Shown here: positions 43,092-51,996 of the stretch, piece by piece
How the letters are laid out: every line of letters begins with the position of its first letter
Position numbering within the stretch: the first letter of the stretch is position 1
Source of the DNA: Azorhizobium oxalatiphilum
GTDB lineage: Bacteria; Pseudomonadota; Alphaproteobacteria; Rhizobiales; Xanthobacteraceae
Assembly (NCBI RefSeq): GCF_014635325.1
Contig: NZ_BMCT01000001.1
Location: 372,001 to 436,000 of the forward strand
Direction of reading: 5' to 3'
DNA length: 64,000 nt
The notes under the pieces: model-generated
Database searches by the model: none
Seen by the model: the letters and a program-made list of their open reading frames with translations, nothing else
What the model was told of the DNA's origin: nothing
Translations under genes and position numbers: made by a program

Positions 43092-43544
43092 TCAGGCCGG
43101 CAGGCGGCTGTCCTGCAGGACGTCCTGGAAGCGGCGCAGCGCGGCGTCGGTATCCGCGACCTGATCGGAGAAAACGACGCCTTCGACCGCCACGCCGATA
43201 CCCTTGCCGTCCAGCTCGATGCGGAAATAGACGGTCAGGTCCGGATGGACCATTTCCATGTCGAGCGACACCACGGGCGGCTCGCCCCAGTCGAACGAGA
43301 TGGAGGCGTTATGGCCGTAGCGCAGCAGGTCCGGCCGCAGCGACAGCTCGGCCGAAGAGGCGATCAGGTCATTGATGTTGCTGTCCTGATGCGTGTGCAC
43401 ATAGCCGATAATCACGCTGGCATTGGTGTAGAATAGCTCGCTCAGGAAAGGGCGCAGGCATTCGGCCAGCGCGCGCTCATAGACCAACATTCCGAGTTCG
43501 CCCACGGTGTCCCGGTTCAGGAAGGCGTTATTTGCTCTGTGCAT
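43092..43544 (-). CDS. Conserved protein of unknown function in the flagellar cluster
   Basis: The ATG at 43544 gives 150 residues and overlaps the end of flhB by 17 bases. No membrane segment or signal is seen. The sequence (VYERALAECLRPFLSELFYT, EMVHPDLTVYFRIELDGKGI, VFSDQVADTDAALRRFQDVL) looks like a compact alpha/beta cytoplasmic protein. I do not recognise a family. Co-translation with flhB suggests a role in export or regulation of the flagellum. A longer upstream frame through flhB is rejected. Confidence 0.65.
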   Translation of the reverse strand: MHRANNAFLNRDTVGELGMLVYERALAECLRPFLSELFYTNASVIIGYVHTHQDSNINDLIASSAELSLRPDLLRYGHNASISFDWGEPPVVSLDMEMVHPDLTVYFRIELDGKGIGVAVEGVVFSDQVADTDAALRRFQDVLQDSRLPA

Positions 43545-44607
43545 GAGAGCCTCGCGAATAGATGAAGTATAGGATTTTGGCGACTGGCCGATAAAACTCT
43601 TGCGGGATCCACTGATCCACCTGCACCGCATCGTACATGGCGCGGGCAAGCGGCTTGTCTTCGATGATCGGAATATCGTGCCGCTCCGCGATCTCGCGGA
43701 TCTTGAGCGCGATGAGGTCCGTACCCTTCGCAACCACCAGCGGCGCACCGCCCTTCTGGCGATCATAATACATGGCGATAGCGTAATGTGTCGGATTGGC
43801 GATGACCAGCGAAGCCTTGGGCACCGCGCTGATCATGCGCTGGCGGGCGCGCTGCATGGCCAGCGAGCGCATGCGCGCCTTGACCATGGGGTCGCCTTCG
43901 GCCTGCTTGTGCTCGTCCTTCACTTCCTGCTTGGACATGCGCAGTTCGGCGCGCCAGTGGAAGCGTGACCAGACGAGGTCCAGTGCCACCAGAACGATGG
44001 TGGCCACGCACACCGCCGAAACCAGACGCACCGCCAGCGACAGCATCACCGAGGGCAGCAGCAGCGGCTCGCTGTACATGGCGTTGATGACGCGCCCCTG
44101 CTCGGAATAGAGCAGCACGCCGCAGATGATGGCGATGGCCAGGAACTTGAAGGTGGACTTGCCGAACTCGATGAAGCCCTGCTTGCCGAAGATGCGGCCC
44201 GCCCCGCTCACCGGATTGATCCGGGAGAACTGCGGCTTGATGCGCTCCAGCACGAGGCGGGGCGTGTTCTGGAACAGCGAGGCGATGAGGCCGGCGGCAC
44301 CCAGCACCAGAACGGCGGGCAGCAGCACCTGACCCATGAGCATCAGCACGCCCCAGCCGAGAGACACCGCGTCCTCGGTGGAGTTGAGCCTGAAGCCGGC
44401 CGGGTCGTCGAGGAAGTGCGTCAGTTCGGTGGTCAGCACGCGGACCGGATTGATGACGAAGAAAGTCAGCACCGCGAGTATGCCGAGCATGCCGGCAAAC
44501 AACGCAGCTTCCCTCGAGAAGGGGACGTTGCCCTTCTCGAGGGCATCGGAGATCTTCTTCTCCGATGCTTCTTCTGTTTTGCTTTCCTTGTCGGTATCGT
44601 CAGCCAT
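43528..44607 (-). CDS. flhB: Flagellar export switch protein FlhB
   Basis: The 359-residue protein starts MADDTDKESKTEEASEKKIS, the FlhB signature, and has four membrane helices (about 36-55, 90-112, 155-172, 190-212). The cytoplasmic domain holds the self-cleavage site NPTHY at 271-275. Autocleavage between Asn and Pro changes substrate choice from rod/hook to filament proteins, together with FliK. It is followed by a gene of unknown function and preceded by fliG (12-base gap). Confidence 0.96.
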   Translation of the reverse strand: MADDTDKESKTEEASEKKISDALEKGNVPFSREAALFAGMLGILAVLTFFVINPVRVLTTELTHFLDDPAGFRLNSTEDAVSLGWGVLMLMGQVLLPAVLVLGAAGLIASLFQNTPRLVLERIKPQFSRINPVSGAGRIFGKQGFIEFGKSTFKFLAIAIICGVLLYSEQGRVINAMYSEPLLLPSVMLSLAVRLVSAVCVATIVLVALDLVWSRFHWRAELRMSKQEVKDEHKQAEGDPMVKARMRSLAMQRARQRMISAVPKASLVIANPTHYAIAMYYDRQKGGAPLVVAKGTDLIALKIREIAERHDIPIIEDKPLARAMYDAVQVDQWIPQEFYRPVAKILYFIYSRGSHAQSK

Positions 44608-44619
44608 TCCGACTTTCCG

Positions 44620-45660
44620 CTATCGGACGTAGGGTTCGTCGTCGTTGCCGGTATTGATCTCGATCTCGCCACGGCCCGCCATATCGAGGGCCATGTCGGT
44701 GATCGTCCGGCGGGCGTCTGCCACCTCCTTCTGCGCGGCGGGCTCGCCGCTGGACAGTTCCTGCTCCACCATACGCCGCACGCGCGAGCCGAGCGACTGC
44801 AGGATGATCTCGCGGAACTCGACCTCGGTGCCCTTGAGCGCCAGGATGAGCTTGTCGTTCGGCACCTGATCGAACAGGGCCGTACGCGCCTTGGGGGTCA
44901 GCTTGACGATGTCGTCGAAGGTGAAGAGCAGGCCCTTCAGGATTTCGGCCGACTTCGGACGGGTCGCGGCGAGCGAGGAGAGCACCATCTCCATGTCCTC
45001 GCGCTCCATCTTGTTGATGATGTCGGCCATGCGCGCATGCGGATCGGCGCCGGCATTGCGCGAGAAGTTCATCATGAAGTCCTCATGAATGGTCTTCTCG
45101 ATCACCTGCATGGTGGCATCGACGATGGGCTTGAAGGTCAGCATGCGCCGCATCAGGCCGTTGCGCTTGTCGGCCGGGATGTGGCTCATCACCTTGGCGG
45201 CGCAGGACGGGCGCACCTTGGAGAGGATCAGCGCCGCGGTCTGCGGATGTTCCTTCATGATGTAGGTGGCGAGGATGTTCTCGCTCACCGTGGAAATGCG
45301 ATCCCAGATCGAATGATTGGCTGCGCCCAGCAGCTCGTTCATGATCTCGGCGATCTGGTCCGGCGGCAGCACGCCGGAGAGCAGGCGCTCCACGTCCTGC
45401 GCGGTGCCCACGAGGTTGGCGCCGACCACGAAGCTGGTGGCGAATTCCTCGATCAGGTTTTCCACCGTCTGGGTGGACATGGGCCGCAGATCGGCGATGG
45501 CGCGCGTGACGAGCCGGATTTCCTCCGGCTCGAAGTGCTTGAGGATGCGGTTGGCCATGGGGGTGCCCATGGTCATGAGCAGCGCCGCCACCTTGTCGGT
45601 GCCGTGCAGCGGCTTGGACTTACCCGTAAGAGGAAGAGGCGCCATGGCTCCAGCCGCCAT
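44620..45660 (-). CDS. fliG: Flagellar motor switch protein FliG
   Basis: The ATG at 45660 shares one base with the fliN stop and is preferred to a TTG just before it (346 residues). Three armadillo-like domains are recognisable: LHGTDKVAALLMTMGTPMAN, the EHPQTAALILSKV motif, and the C-terminal torque domain with KGLLFTFDDIVKLTPKAR and FREIILQSLGSRVRRMVEQE. FliG couples the stator to the rotor. The order motA-fliM-fliN-fliG-flhB is the rhizobial one. Confidence 0.95.
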   Translation of the reverse strand: MAAGAMAPLPLTGKSKPLHGTDKVAALLMTMGTPMANRILKHFEPEEIRLVTRAIADLRPMSTQTVENLIEEFATSFVVGANLVGTAQDVERLLSGVLPPDQIAEIMNELLGAANHSIWDRISTVSENILATYIMKEHPQTAALILSKVRPSCAAKVMSHIPADKRNGLMRRMLTFKPIVDATMQVIEKTIHEDFMMNFSRNAGADPHARMADIINKMEREDMEMVLSSLAATRPKSAEILKGLLFTFDDIVKLTPKARTALFDQVPNDKLILALKGTEVEFREIILQSLGSRVRRMVEQELSSGEPAAQKEVADARRTITDMALDMAGRGEIEINTGNDDEPYVR

Positions 45661-46013
45661 CAATTATTGTCCGAACCCGACGGTCCGACGATTTCGGTCA
45701 GTGTGACGCCGAAGCGCTGGTTGTCGTCTTCCACGACCATCACTTCGCCACGGGCGATGATGCGGCCGTTCACGACCACGTCCACGGGCTCGCCCACGCG
45801 GTGGTCGAGGGGGACGATGGCGCCGCGGCCGAGCTTCATCAGATTGGCCACCGGCATGCTGGCGGAGCCGAGCACCACCTGGAGCAGCACCGGGATGCGC
45901 ATCACCGATTCGAGGCCACGGCCGTTGCCGATGGTCTCTTCCTTCTCGCTCAGGGACTTGGCGAACAGGGCCTCGTCCTGGGCGGCTTCCTTGCCCTGGT
46001 CATCGCTGGCCAT
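45660..46013 (-). CDS. fliN: Flagellar motor switch protein FliN
   Basis: The 117-residue protein has a charged 35-residue N-terminus and the SpoA domain: VMRIPVLLQVVLGSASMPVA, LMKLGRGAIVPLDHRVGEPV, VNGRIIARGEVMVVEDDNQR and GVTLTEIV. FliN forms most of the C ring and docks the FliH-FliI export complex. It is separated from the membrane-anchored protein upstream by 39 bases. Confidence 0.95.
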   Translation of the reverse strand: MASDDQGKEAAQDEALFAKSLSEKEETIGNGRGLESVMRIPVLLQVVLGSASMPVANLMKLGRGAIVPLDHRVGEPVDVVVNGRIIARGEVMVVEDDNQRFGVTLTEIVGPSGSDNN

Positions 46014-46052
46014 GGTGAACTCCTGTCAGAGAATGGGGGGATCCGGCCGGTA

Positions 46053-46400
46053 TCACGCGCGCTGCGGCAGCGCGGCGACGTCGGCGGAGCGCTCGATCTC
46101 GCCGTCCCGCACGAGGCGGGTGCGGCGGGCGGCGGCGTTGCGGCTGTCGATCTCGGCGATGGCCGCGTGGGCCTGTTCGATCTTGCCGCCGAGCGAGAAC
46201 AGCAGTTCCCGGCCGTCGGTGTTGAGCGCCGCGATCGCCTGATGGGCGGTGATGAGAGCGGCGGAGCTCTCCTTCAGGATGCGCTCGTAATGGGCCTGAT
46301 GGGCCTCAAGCGCCTTGAGCTTGCGATAGACGACCACCACGCAGGCGGTGGTCATCACGAGCGCGACCAGAAGCACCAGGTCAACGGGGAAGGATATCAT
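46053..46400 (-). CDS. Small membrane-anchored coiled-coil protein between fliM and fliN
   Basis: The ATG at 46400 gives 115 residues and overlaps fliM by 20 bases; the longer frame upstream is read-through. An N-terminal membrane helix (5-25; FPVDLVLLVALVMTTACVVV) is followed by a helical region to about 90 (KLKALEAHQAHYERILKESS) and a basic tail. Similar short proteins of unknown function (annotated with a DUF6468-type domain, from memory) occur beside fliM in alphaproteobacteria. A role at the switch or stator is suggested only by position. Confidence 0.65.
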   Translation of the reverse strand: MISFPVDLVLLVALVMTTACVVVVYRKLKALEAHQAHYERILKESSAALITAHQAIAALNTDGRELLFSLGGKIEQAHAAIAEIDSRNAAARRTRLVRDGEIERSADVAALPQRA

Positions 46401-47310
46401 CGAGGAACTCCTGGTTCTGGTTGATCTGGTCTTCCACCCGCAGCACGTAGGAGCCCTCGGCCTGGCCGAGATGGCACCAGAACAGCGGCTGGTCGGCGCT
46501 CTCAAGCTTCACCATGCTGCGCGGCGAAGCCTGCAGCCGGAGGACCTGGCCCACCTTGAAGTCGGCGATCTCGCCGAGCGGATAGTGTCGCTCCTCGAGG
46601 ATTGCGCGAACCTGAACCTGCGTGCGGTTGACCTCGTCGCGGATCTGCTTGGTCCAGATCGGATCACGGCCGGAGGTCTCCTGCGGCGTGGTGCGCGAGA
46701 GCGCCTGACGCATGGGGGTGAGGGCCGACTGCGGGATGATGACGAACATTTCGCCACCGCGGTTCAGCGCCTGCAGCAGGAACTTGGCGGTCACGGCCAG
46801 ATTGTTGCGGCGGCCGATGACCGCGAAGTCCATGCGGGTTTCCTGCCGCTCGAACTTGAACTGGGTGTCGCTGACCATGGCGAAGGCGCTGTGCAGCGCC
46901 TTCTGCATCTGCTCGAAGATCGCCTGCGCGATGCGCAGCTCGATGTTGGAGAAGCCGCGCTCGTCTTCCACCGGCGGCTCGGAGCCATCGGCGCCGAACA
47001 GCGCCTCGATCATGGTGAAGACGAAGTCGCGGTCGAAGCCGACGATGATGTGGCTGTCCCACATGGGCACGTGATAGATGCCCGCGACCGCCATGCCTTC
47101 ATACATTTCCAGCGCGTCGCCGATACGGCCGGTCTCGATGCTGGAGAGGGAGTAGAAGGCCTGGGAGGCGGCCAGCTGGCGCAGACCCTCGGCGCAGAGC
47201 GTGCCGAGGCGGTCGAACACCACGTGCAGCATGGGCATGCGGTCGATCGAGAGACCGGCCGCATCCAGCAGCATGTCGCGGATGTCCTGATGGGAATGGG
47301 CGGCGTTCAT
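46381..47310 (-). CDS. fliM: Flagellar motor switch protein FliM
   Basis: The 309-residue protein has the FliM middle domain (TGRIGDALEMYEGMAVAGIY, MIEALFGADG, ERGFSNIELRIAQAIFEQMQ) and a C-terminal SpoA domain (YPLGEIADFKVGQVLRLQAS). The usual N-terminal CheY-P-binding peptide (LSQDEIDALL-like) is not evident; the start reads MNAAHSHQDIRDMLLDAAGL, at best a distant match. FliM with FliG and FliN sets rotation. A 3-base gap separates it from motA upstream. Confidence 0.93.
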   Translation of the reverse strand: MNAAHSHQDIRDMLLDAAGLSIDRMPMLHVVFDRLGTLCAEGLRQLAASQAFYSLSSIETGRIGDALEMYEGMAVAGIYHVPMWDSHIIVGFDRDFVFTMIEALFGADGSEPPVEDERGFSNIELRIAQAIFEQMQKALHSAFAMVSDTQFKFERQETRMDFAVIGRRNNLAVTAKFLLQALNRGGEMFVIIPQSALTPMRQALSRTTPQETSGRDPIWTKQIRDEVNRTQVQVRAILEERHYPLGEIADFKVGQVLRLQASPRSMVKLESADQPLFWCHLGQAEGSYVLRVEDQINQNQEFLDDILPR

Positions 47311-47313
47311 GGA

Positions 47314-48204
47314 TCAGGCGGCCTGCTGCTGGGGCGGGGCGTTGGACGAGGGCACGTTGGAGATGGCTTCGCTCTCCACTTCGTCGATCGTCGGGCGCTC
47401 TTCCTCGGTGATGGTCTTGCGGCCATGCTCCAGGGCGATCTGCGGCAGGGCGCCGTTCATGAAGGCGATCAGCGTCTGCTTCACGATGACGAACGGCTGG
47501 CACTGCTTCTCGCGCACCGACTTGATCTTGTGCGCCAGCGGGGAAACGATGGCGTAAGACGAGTAGATGCCGACGAAGGTGCCGATGAGCGCCGAGCCGA
47601 TGTAGTGGCCGAGGATCTCCGGCGACTGGTCGATGGCGCCCATGGCCTTCACGATGCCGAGCACCGCGGCGCAGATGCCGAGCGCGGGCAGGGCCTCGGC
47701 GACGGTGTTCAATGCGCTGTAGGGCTTGAGCTTGGACTTCTTGATGGTGGCAATCTCCTGCTCCATCAAGGCTTCGATCTCGTGCGACTTGGCGTTGCCG
47801 ATGATGATCAGGCGGGCGTAGTCGCAGATATACTGGGTCAGCTCCTTGTCGCGCAGGATGGTGGGGAAGTGCGCGAACAGGCCGGAGTTGGCCGGATCGT
47901 CGATATGCGCTTCCACCTCGTTGCGCGGCTTGGACCGCACTTCACGCATCAGCGCATAGAGCAGGCCGAGCAGCGCCAGGAAGTCCTTGCGCTTCGGGGC
48001 GACGCCGGACAGGGCGTGCATGATGGCACGGCCGGTGTCCTTGATGACGCCCATGGGATTGGCAATGAGGAACGTGGAAAAGGCGATACCGCCGATGATC
48101 ACGTACTCGAAGGGCTGCCACACCACGTCCAAGTGTCCGCCCATGGCCATGAAGCCGCCGAAGGTGGCGGCAAGGCCGAGGACAATTCCGATCAAGACGC
48201 TCAC
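47314..48204 (-). CDS. motA: Flagellar stator protein MotA
   Basis: The 296-residue protein has four membrane helices (about 2-20, 33-50, 170-192, 203-222). The charged cytoplasmic loop (LMREVRSKPRNEVEAH) contains the rotor-contacting Arg and Glu (R90, E96). P173 and P222 are conserved at the same numbers as in E. coli MotA. It forms the proton channel with MotB, whose gene is 20 kb away. It is the first gene of the minus-strand switch operon and divergent from flgF, with a 256-base control region. Confidence 0.95.
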   Translation of the reverse strand: MSVLIGIVLGLAATFGGFMAMGGHLDVVWQPFEYVIIGGIAFSTFLIANPMGVIKDTGRAIMHALSGVAPKRKDFLALLGLLYALMREVRSKPRNEVEAHIDDPANSGLFAHFPTILRDKELTQYICDYARLIIIGNAKSHEIEALMEQEIATIKKSKLKPYSALNTVAEALPALGICAAVLGIVKAMGAIDQSPEILGHYIGSALIGTFVGIYSSYAIVSPLAHKIKSVREKQCQPFVIVKQTLIAFMNGALPQIALEHGRKTITEEERPTIDEVESEAISNVPSSNAPPQQQAA

Positions 48205-48460
48205 AGTGAGGCCTCCCCTGTTGGTCGTCTAACCCTCTAGGTGACGTGCATTGCGCGAAGCTGGATTGTCCTGATCCTTCTGTTGCGTCAGCCAAAGGCA
48301 GGCTCGGACAAGCTTGGGATGTGAGGGTCCGCTTCAGGCGCGCAAAGTGTGCCTGCTGCCTGTCGTTTCCGTCGACCGTCCTCAAAGGTCGGGTCCGGGA
48401 TGGCGGGTTGCCCGTCCCTTTATGCCGGTGCCGCATCGCGCCAGCTCTCCGGAGGCTGAC

Positions 48461-49183
48461 ATGTCCAACGGCCTTTATGTGGCCCTTTCCGCTCAGGTGA
48501 CGACGGAAAAGCGCCTCGCCACTATCGCAAACAATCTCGCGAACATGAATACCCCCGGTTTCCGCGCCGAGGAGGTCAAGTTCGAGAGCATCATGGCGGA
48601 GAAGGGGGCCAAGGACATCCAGTTCGCCGGCGTAGGCGAGAGCTATACCTCCCGCAAGACCGGCCCCGTCACCTTCACCAACAGCCCGTACGACGTGGCG
48701 ATCGAAGGCAACAGCTGGCTGGCCATCCAGACGCCGGACGGCACCGCTTATACGCGCGACGGCCGCCTCAAGGTGCAGGCCGACGGCCGCCTGACCACCG
48801 TCAACAATTTCAACATCCTTGATCAGGGTGGCACCGCCATCCTGGTGGACCCGGATCAGGGCACGCTGGCCATTGGTGCCGACGGCTCCATCAACCAGAA
48901 CGGCAACCGGGTCGGCACCATCGGCATGTACGAGATTCCGGCCAGCGCCAAGCTGACGCGGCATGCCAATGCCTCGGTCATTCCCGACCGGCCGGCGACG
49001 GCGGTGCAGGACTTTAATTCCAACGTCATGCGCCAGGGCTATGTGGAAGGCTCCAACATCGACCCGGTCATGGAGATGACCCGCCTCATCACCGTGCAGC
49101 GCGCCTTCGAGAGCGCGGCGAGCGCGATCCAGGAGCAGGAGACGGCGCATACGGACGCCATCCGGGCGCTTGGTCCCCAGTGA
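48461..49183 (+). CDS. flgF: Proximal rod protein FlgF
   Basis: The ATG at 48461 follows GGAGG at 5 bases and gives 240 residues; a 49-residue upstream extension is unsupported. It has the axial N-terminus (TEKRLATIANNLANMNTPGF), the middle DVAIEGNSWLAIQTPDGTAY and the C-terminal EGSNIDPVMEMTRLITVQRA. FlgF is a rod protein. It begins the plus-strand flgF-fliI unit. Confidence 0.95.
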   Translation: MSNGLYVALSAQVTTEKRLATIANNLANMNTPGFRAEEVKFESIMAEKGAKDIQFAGVGESYTSRKTGPVTFTNSPYDVAIEGNSWLAIQTPDGTAYTRDGRLKVQADGRLTTVNNFNILDQGGTAILVDPDQGTLAIGADGSINQNGNRVGTIGMYEIPASAKLTRHANASVIPDRPATAVQDFNSNVMRQGYVEGSNIDPVMEMTRLITVQRAFESAASAIQEQETAHTDAIRALGPQ

Positions 49184-49222
49184 CGCCACTGACTTGAGCC
49201 AGAGACGGATCGAGGTCGCCGG

Positions 49223-50542
49223 ATGAATGCCCTGGTGCGATTGCAGGCCGCGGTGGAATCGGCGCTGGAAGATGTGCCGCCGCTGCGCGTGGGCGGCACG
49301 GTGCGCGAGGTGACGCCCACCTTCTTCCGGGTGAGCGGGCTGTCCAGCCATCTGCGCCTGGGCGATCGCGTGGGCATCGACCATGAGGGCCGCACGCGGA
49401 TCGGCGAAGTGGTGCGCGTGGACGATGCCGGCGCCTCCATCAAGCCGTTCGACGAGCGGGTGCCGGTGGGCATCGGCGAGAGCGCCTATCGCGTCGGCAC
49501 CCTTGGTCTCAGCCCGGATCCGTCCTGGAAGGGGCGGGTGATCAATGCGCTGGGCGTGCCGCTGGACGGCGCCGGCCTGCTGCCGCGCGGTACCAAGCGC
49601 ATGCCCATGGATGCCGAGCCGCCGCCGGCCATGCTGCGCCAGCGCATCGACAAGCCGGTCAAGACCGGCGTGCGGGTGGTGGATCTGTTCACCCCCATGT
49701 GCCTTGGCCAGCGTATGGGCATCTTCGCGGGCTCGGGCGTCGGCAAGTCCACCCTTCTGTCCATGCTGGCCCGCAGCGCCTCCTTCGACACCATCGTGGT
49801 GGGGCTGGTGGGCGAGCGTGGCCGTGAGGTGCGCGAATTCCTCGAGGGGCCGCTGGCCTCCAATCTGCATCGCTCCGTGGTGGTGGTTTCCACCAGCGAC
49901 GAGAGCCCGATGATGCGCCGGCTGGCGCCGCAATCCGCGCTGGCGGTTGCGGAGTATTTCCGCGATCAGGGCGAGTCGGTGCTGCTCATCCTCGACAGCG
50001 TCACCCGTTATGCCCATGCCGCCCGCGACGTGGCGCTGGCGGCGGGCGAGCCGGCGGTGGCGCGCGGCTATGCGCCGAGCGTCTTCTCGACTCTGCCCAA
50101 GCTGCTGGAGCGCGCCGGGCCGGGGCCGGAGGGCACCGGCAACATCACCGCCGTCTTCTCGGTGCTGGTGGACGGTGACGACCATAACGATCCCGTCGCG
50201 GACGCCATCCGCGGCACGCTGGACGGCCATATCGTGCTGGACCGCGCCATTGCCGATCAGGGGCGATTCCCGGCGGTCAATGTGCTGGGCTCCATCTCCC
50301 GTCTCGCCGACCACGTCTGGAGCAAGGACGAGCGCGATCTGGTGCGGCGGCTGAAGAGCATGATCGCCCGCTTCGAGGACACCCGCGACCTGCGCCTCAT
50401 GGGCGGCTATCAGGCGGGCAGCGATGCGGAGCTGGATCAGGCGGTGCAGCTGGTGCCGAAGATCTACGACGCCCTGCGGCAATATAGCGATGCCGCGCCC
50501 TCCATCGACTGTTTCACCGAGCTGGCACAGGCCATCCGGTGA
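49223..50542 (+). CDS. fliI: Flagellum-specific export ATPase FliI
   Basis: The 439-residue protein has the Walker A loop FAGSGVGKSTLLSMLA with K175, the Walker B VLLILDSVTRYAHA and the family phrases VGLVGERGREVREFLEG and GSITAVFSVL-type GNITAVFSVLVDGDD. It powers export of flagellar subunits, kept in check by FliH. It stands 39 bases after flgF. Confidence 0.96.
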   Translation: MNALVRLQAAVESALEDVPPLRVGGTVREVTPTFFRVSGLSSHLRLGDRVGIDHEGRTRIGEVVRVDDAGASIKPFDERVPVGIGESAYRVGTLGLSPDPSWKGRVINALGVPLDGAGLLPRGTKRMPMDAEPPPAMLRQRIDKPVKTGVRVVDLFTPMCLGQRMGIFAGSGVGKSTLLSMLARSASFDTIVVGLVGERGREVREFLEGPLASNLHRSVVVVSTSDESPMMRRLAPQSALAVAEYFRDQGESVLLILDSVTRYAHAARDVALAAGEPAVARGYAPSVFSTLPKLLERAGPGPEGTGNITAVFSVLVDGDDHNDPVADAIRGTLDGHIVLDRAIADQGRFPAVNVLGSISRLADHVWSKDERDLVRRLKSMIARFEDTRDLRLMGGYQAGSDAELDQAVQLVPKIYDALRQYSDAAPSIDCFTELAQAIR

Positions 50543-50547
50543 TCTCC

Positions 50548-50580
50548 GAGGTTGCCTTCCCTGGGGAGGGTGGCAGCCTC
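50548..50580 (+). terminator. Hairpin between fliI and flgE
   Basis: GAGGTTGCC pairs with GGCAGCCTC around an inner CCCT/AGGG stem, 5 bases after the fliI stop. There is no T-run, so it may be a weak end or an mRNA stabiliser that separates fliI from the hook operon. Confidence 0.4.
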
Positions 50581-50660
50581 GCACAAGCTAGTCCGTCCAT
50601 TTTGCCAACGGGTACCAGACACAAGGGCCGAGATGCGCCCGCATCATCAGGAGTTTTTCC

Positions 50661-51962
50661 ATGAGCCTTTATGGATCGCTGCGCACCGCCGTGTCCGGCA
50701 TGAATGCCCAGTCCAACAAGCTCAGCGCGATTTCAGATAATATCGCCAATTCCAGCACCAGCGGCTACAAGGCCGCCTCGACGCAGTTTTCCACCCTGAT
50801 CGTCGACGGCAGCGTCTCCGAATATAATTCCGGCGGCGTGAACACGACCATCCGCTACGAGATCTCCACCCAGGGCACCACCACCTCCACCTCGTCCAAC
50901 ACGGACCTCATGGTGTCGGGCGATGGCTTCTTCCTGGTGCAGAACGATGCGGGCGAAGTGTTCCTCACCCGCGCCGGCAACTTCCAGGTGGATGCCAACA
51001 CCGGCAACCTGGTGAATGCGGCCGGCTACACCCTGCTGGCCTATGACATCAGCGGCGGGCAGGACCCGCAGTCGGTGGTGAACGGCACTGCCAACCTGGT
51101 GCCGGTGAACATCGGCAACATCGCGCTGGCCGCCATGCCGACCTCCTCGGGGTCGATCACCGCCAACCTGCCGTCCAATACGGAAGTGACCACGGGCGAC
51201 ACCCCGGCAGACAATTCCAACACGTCCACCTACGACTACAAGTCGTCGGTTTCCACGTACGACAACCTCGGCAACGAGGTGATCCTGGACGTCTATTACA
51301 CCAAGACCGCCGACGCCGTTGCGGCGGATCCGAGCGCGGTTCCCCCGGTTGTGGCGTCCGACGCCACCTGGGAGATGACGATCTATAATCAGGCGGATCG
51401 CACCTCCTCGACGTCTCCCTTCCCGTACTCTTCTGCCGCTCTGTCCTCCCAGTCGGTGACTTTCGGCAGCACGGGCACGATCAGCTCCACCCCCACCGCC
51501 ACCTTCACTGTGCCCAATGGCGGGGCGGTGACGGTCAATCTGAGCGGGATGACCTCGCTGTCCACCGACTACAGCATGACCGCGCCCATGAACGGCAATG
51601 CGCCGAGCGCGGCTTCGGACGTGAAGGTGAATTCGGACGGCACCGTCTATGCCGTGGACGGCAGCGGCAACACCATCAATCTCTACAAGGTGCCGCTGGC
51701 GACCGTGCAGAGCCCCGACAATCTGACCCCCGTGTCCGGCAACGCCTATCAGGTGAACCTGAATTCGGGTGCCCTGCAGGTGGGCTTCGCCGGCGACCCC
51801 GGCTACGGCGCCATCAAGTCCAACTCGCTGGAAGCCTCCACCGTCGACATCGCCTCGGAGCTGACCGAGATGATCGTCGCCCAGCGCGACTACACCGCCA
51901 ACTCCAAGGTGTTCCAGACGGGCACCGAGTTGCTCGACGTTCTCATGAACCTGAAGCGTTGA
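50661..51962 (+). CDS. flgE: Flagellar hook protein FlgE
   Basis: The 433-residue protein, after an AGGAG ribosome site, has the axial N-terminus (LYGSLRTAVSGMNAQSNKLS, ISDNIANSSTSGYKAASTQF) and the C-terminal EASTVDIASELTEMIVAQRD with VFQTGTELLDVLMNLKR. The Ser/Thr-rich middle (150-340) forms the outer hook domains. It is the first gene of a long plus-strand run of hook, junction and export genes. Confidence 0.95.
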   Translation: MSLYGSLRTAVSGMNAQSNKLSAISDNIANSSTSGYKAASTQFSTLIVDGSVSEYNSGGVNTTIRYEISTQGTTTSTSSNTDLMVSGDGFFLVQNDAGEVFLTRAGNFQVDANTGNLVNAAGYTLLAYDISGGQDPQSVVNGTANLVPVNIGNIALAAMPTSSGSITANLPSNTEVTTGDTPADNSNTSTYDYKSSVSTYDNLGNEVILDVYYTKTADAVAADPSAVPPVVASDATWEMTIYNQADRTSSTSPFPYSSAALSSQSVTFGSTGTISSTPTATFTVPNGGAVTVNLSGMTSLSTDYSMTAPMNGNAPSAASDVKVNSDGTVYAVDGSGNTINLYKVPLATVQSPDNLTPVSGNAYQVNLNSGALQVGFAGDPGYGAIKSNSLEASTVDIASELTEMIVAQRDYTANSKVFQTGTELLDVLMNLKR

Positions 51963-51996
51963 TCTTCTCGCTCTCCTGCCGGATCTGGTGACAGCT

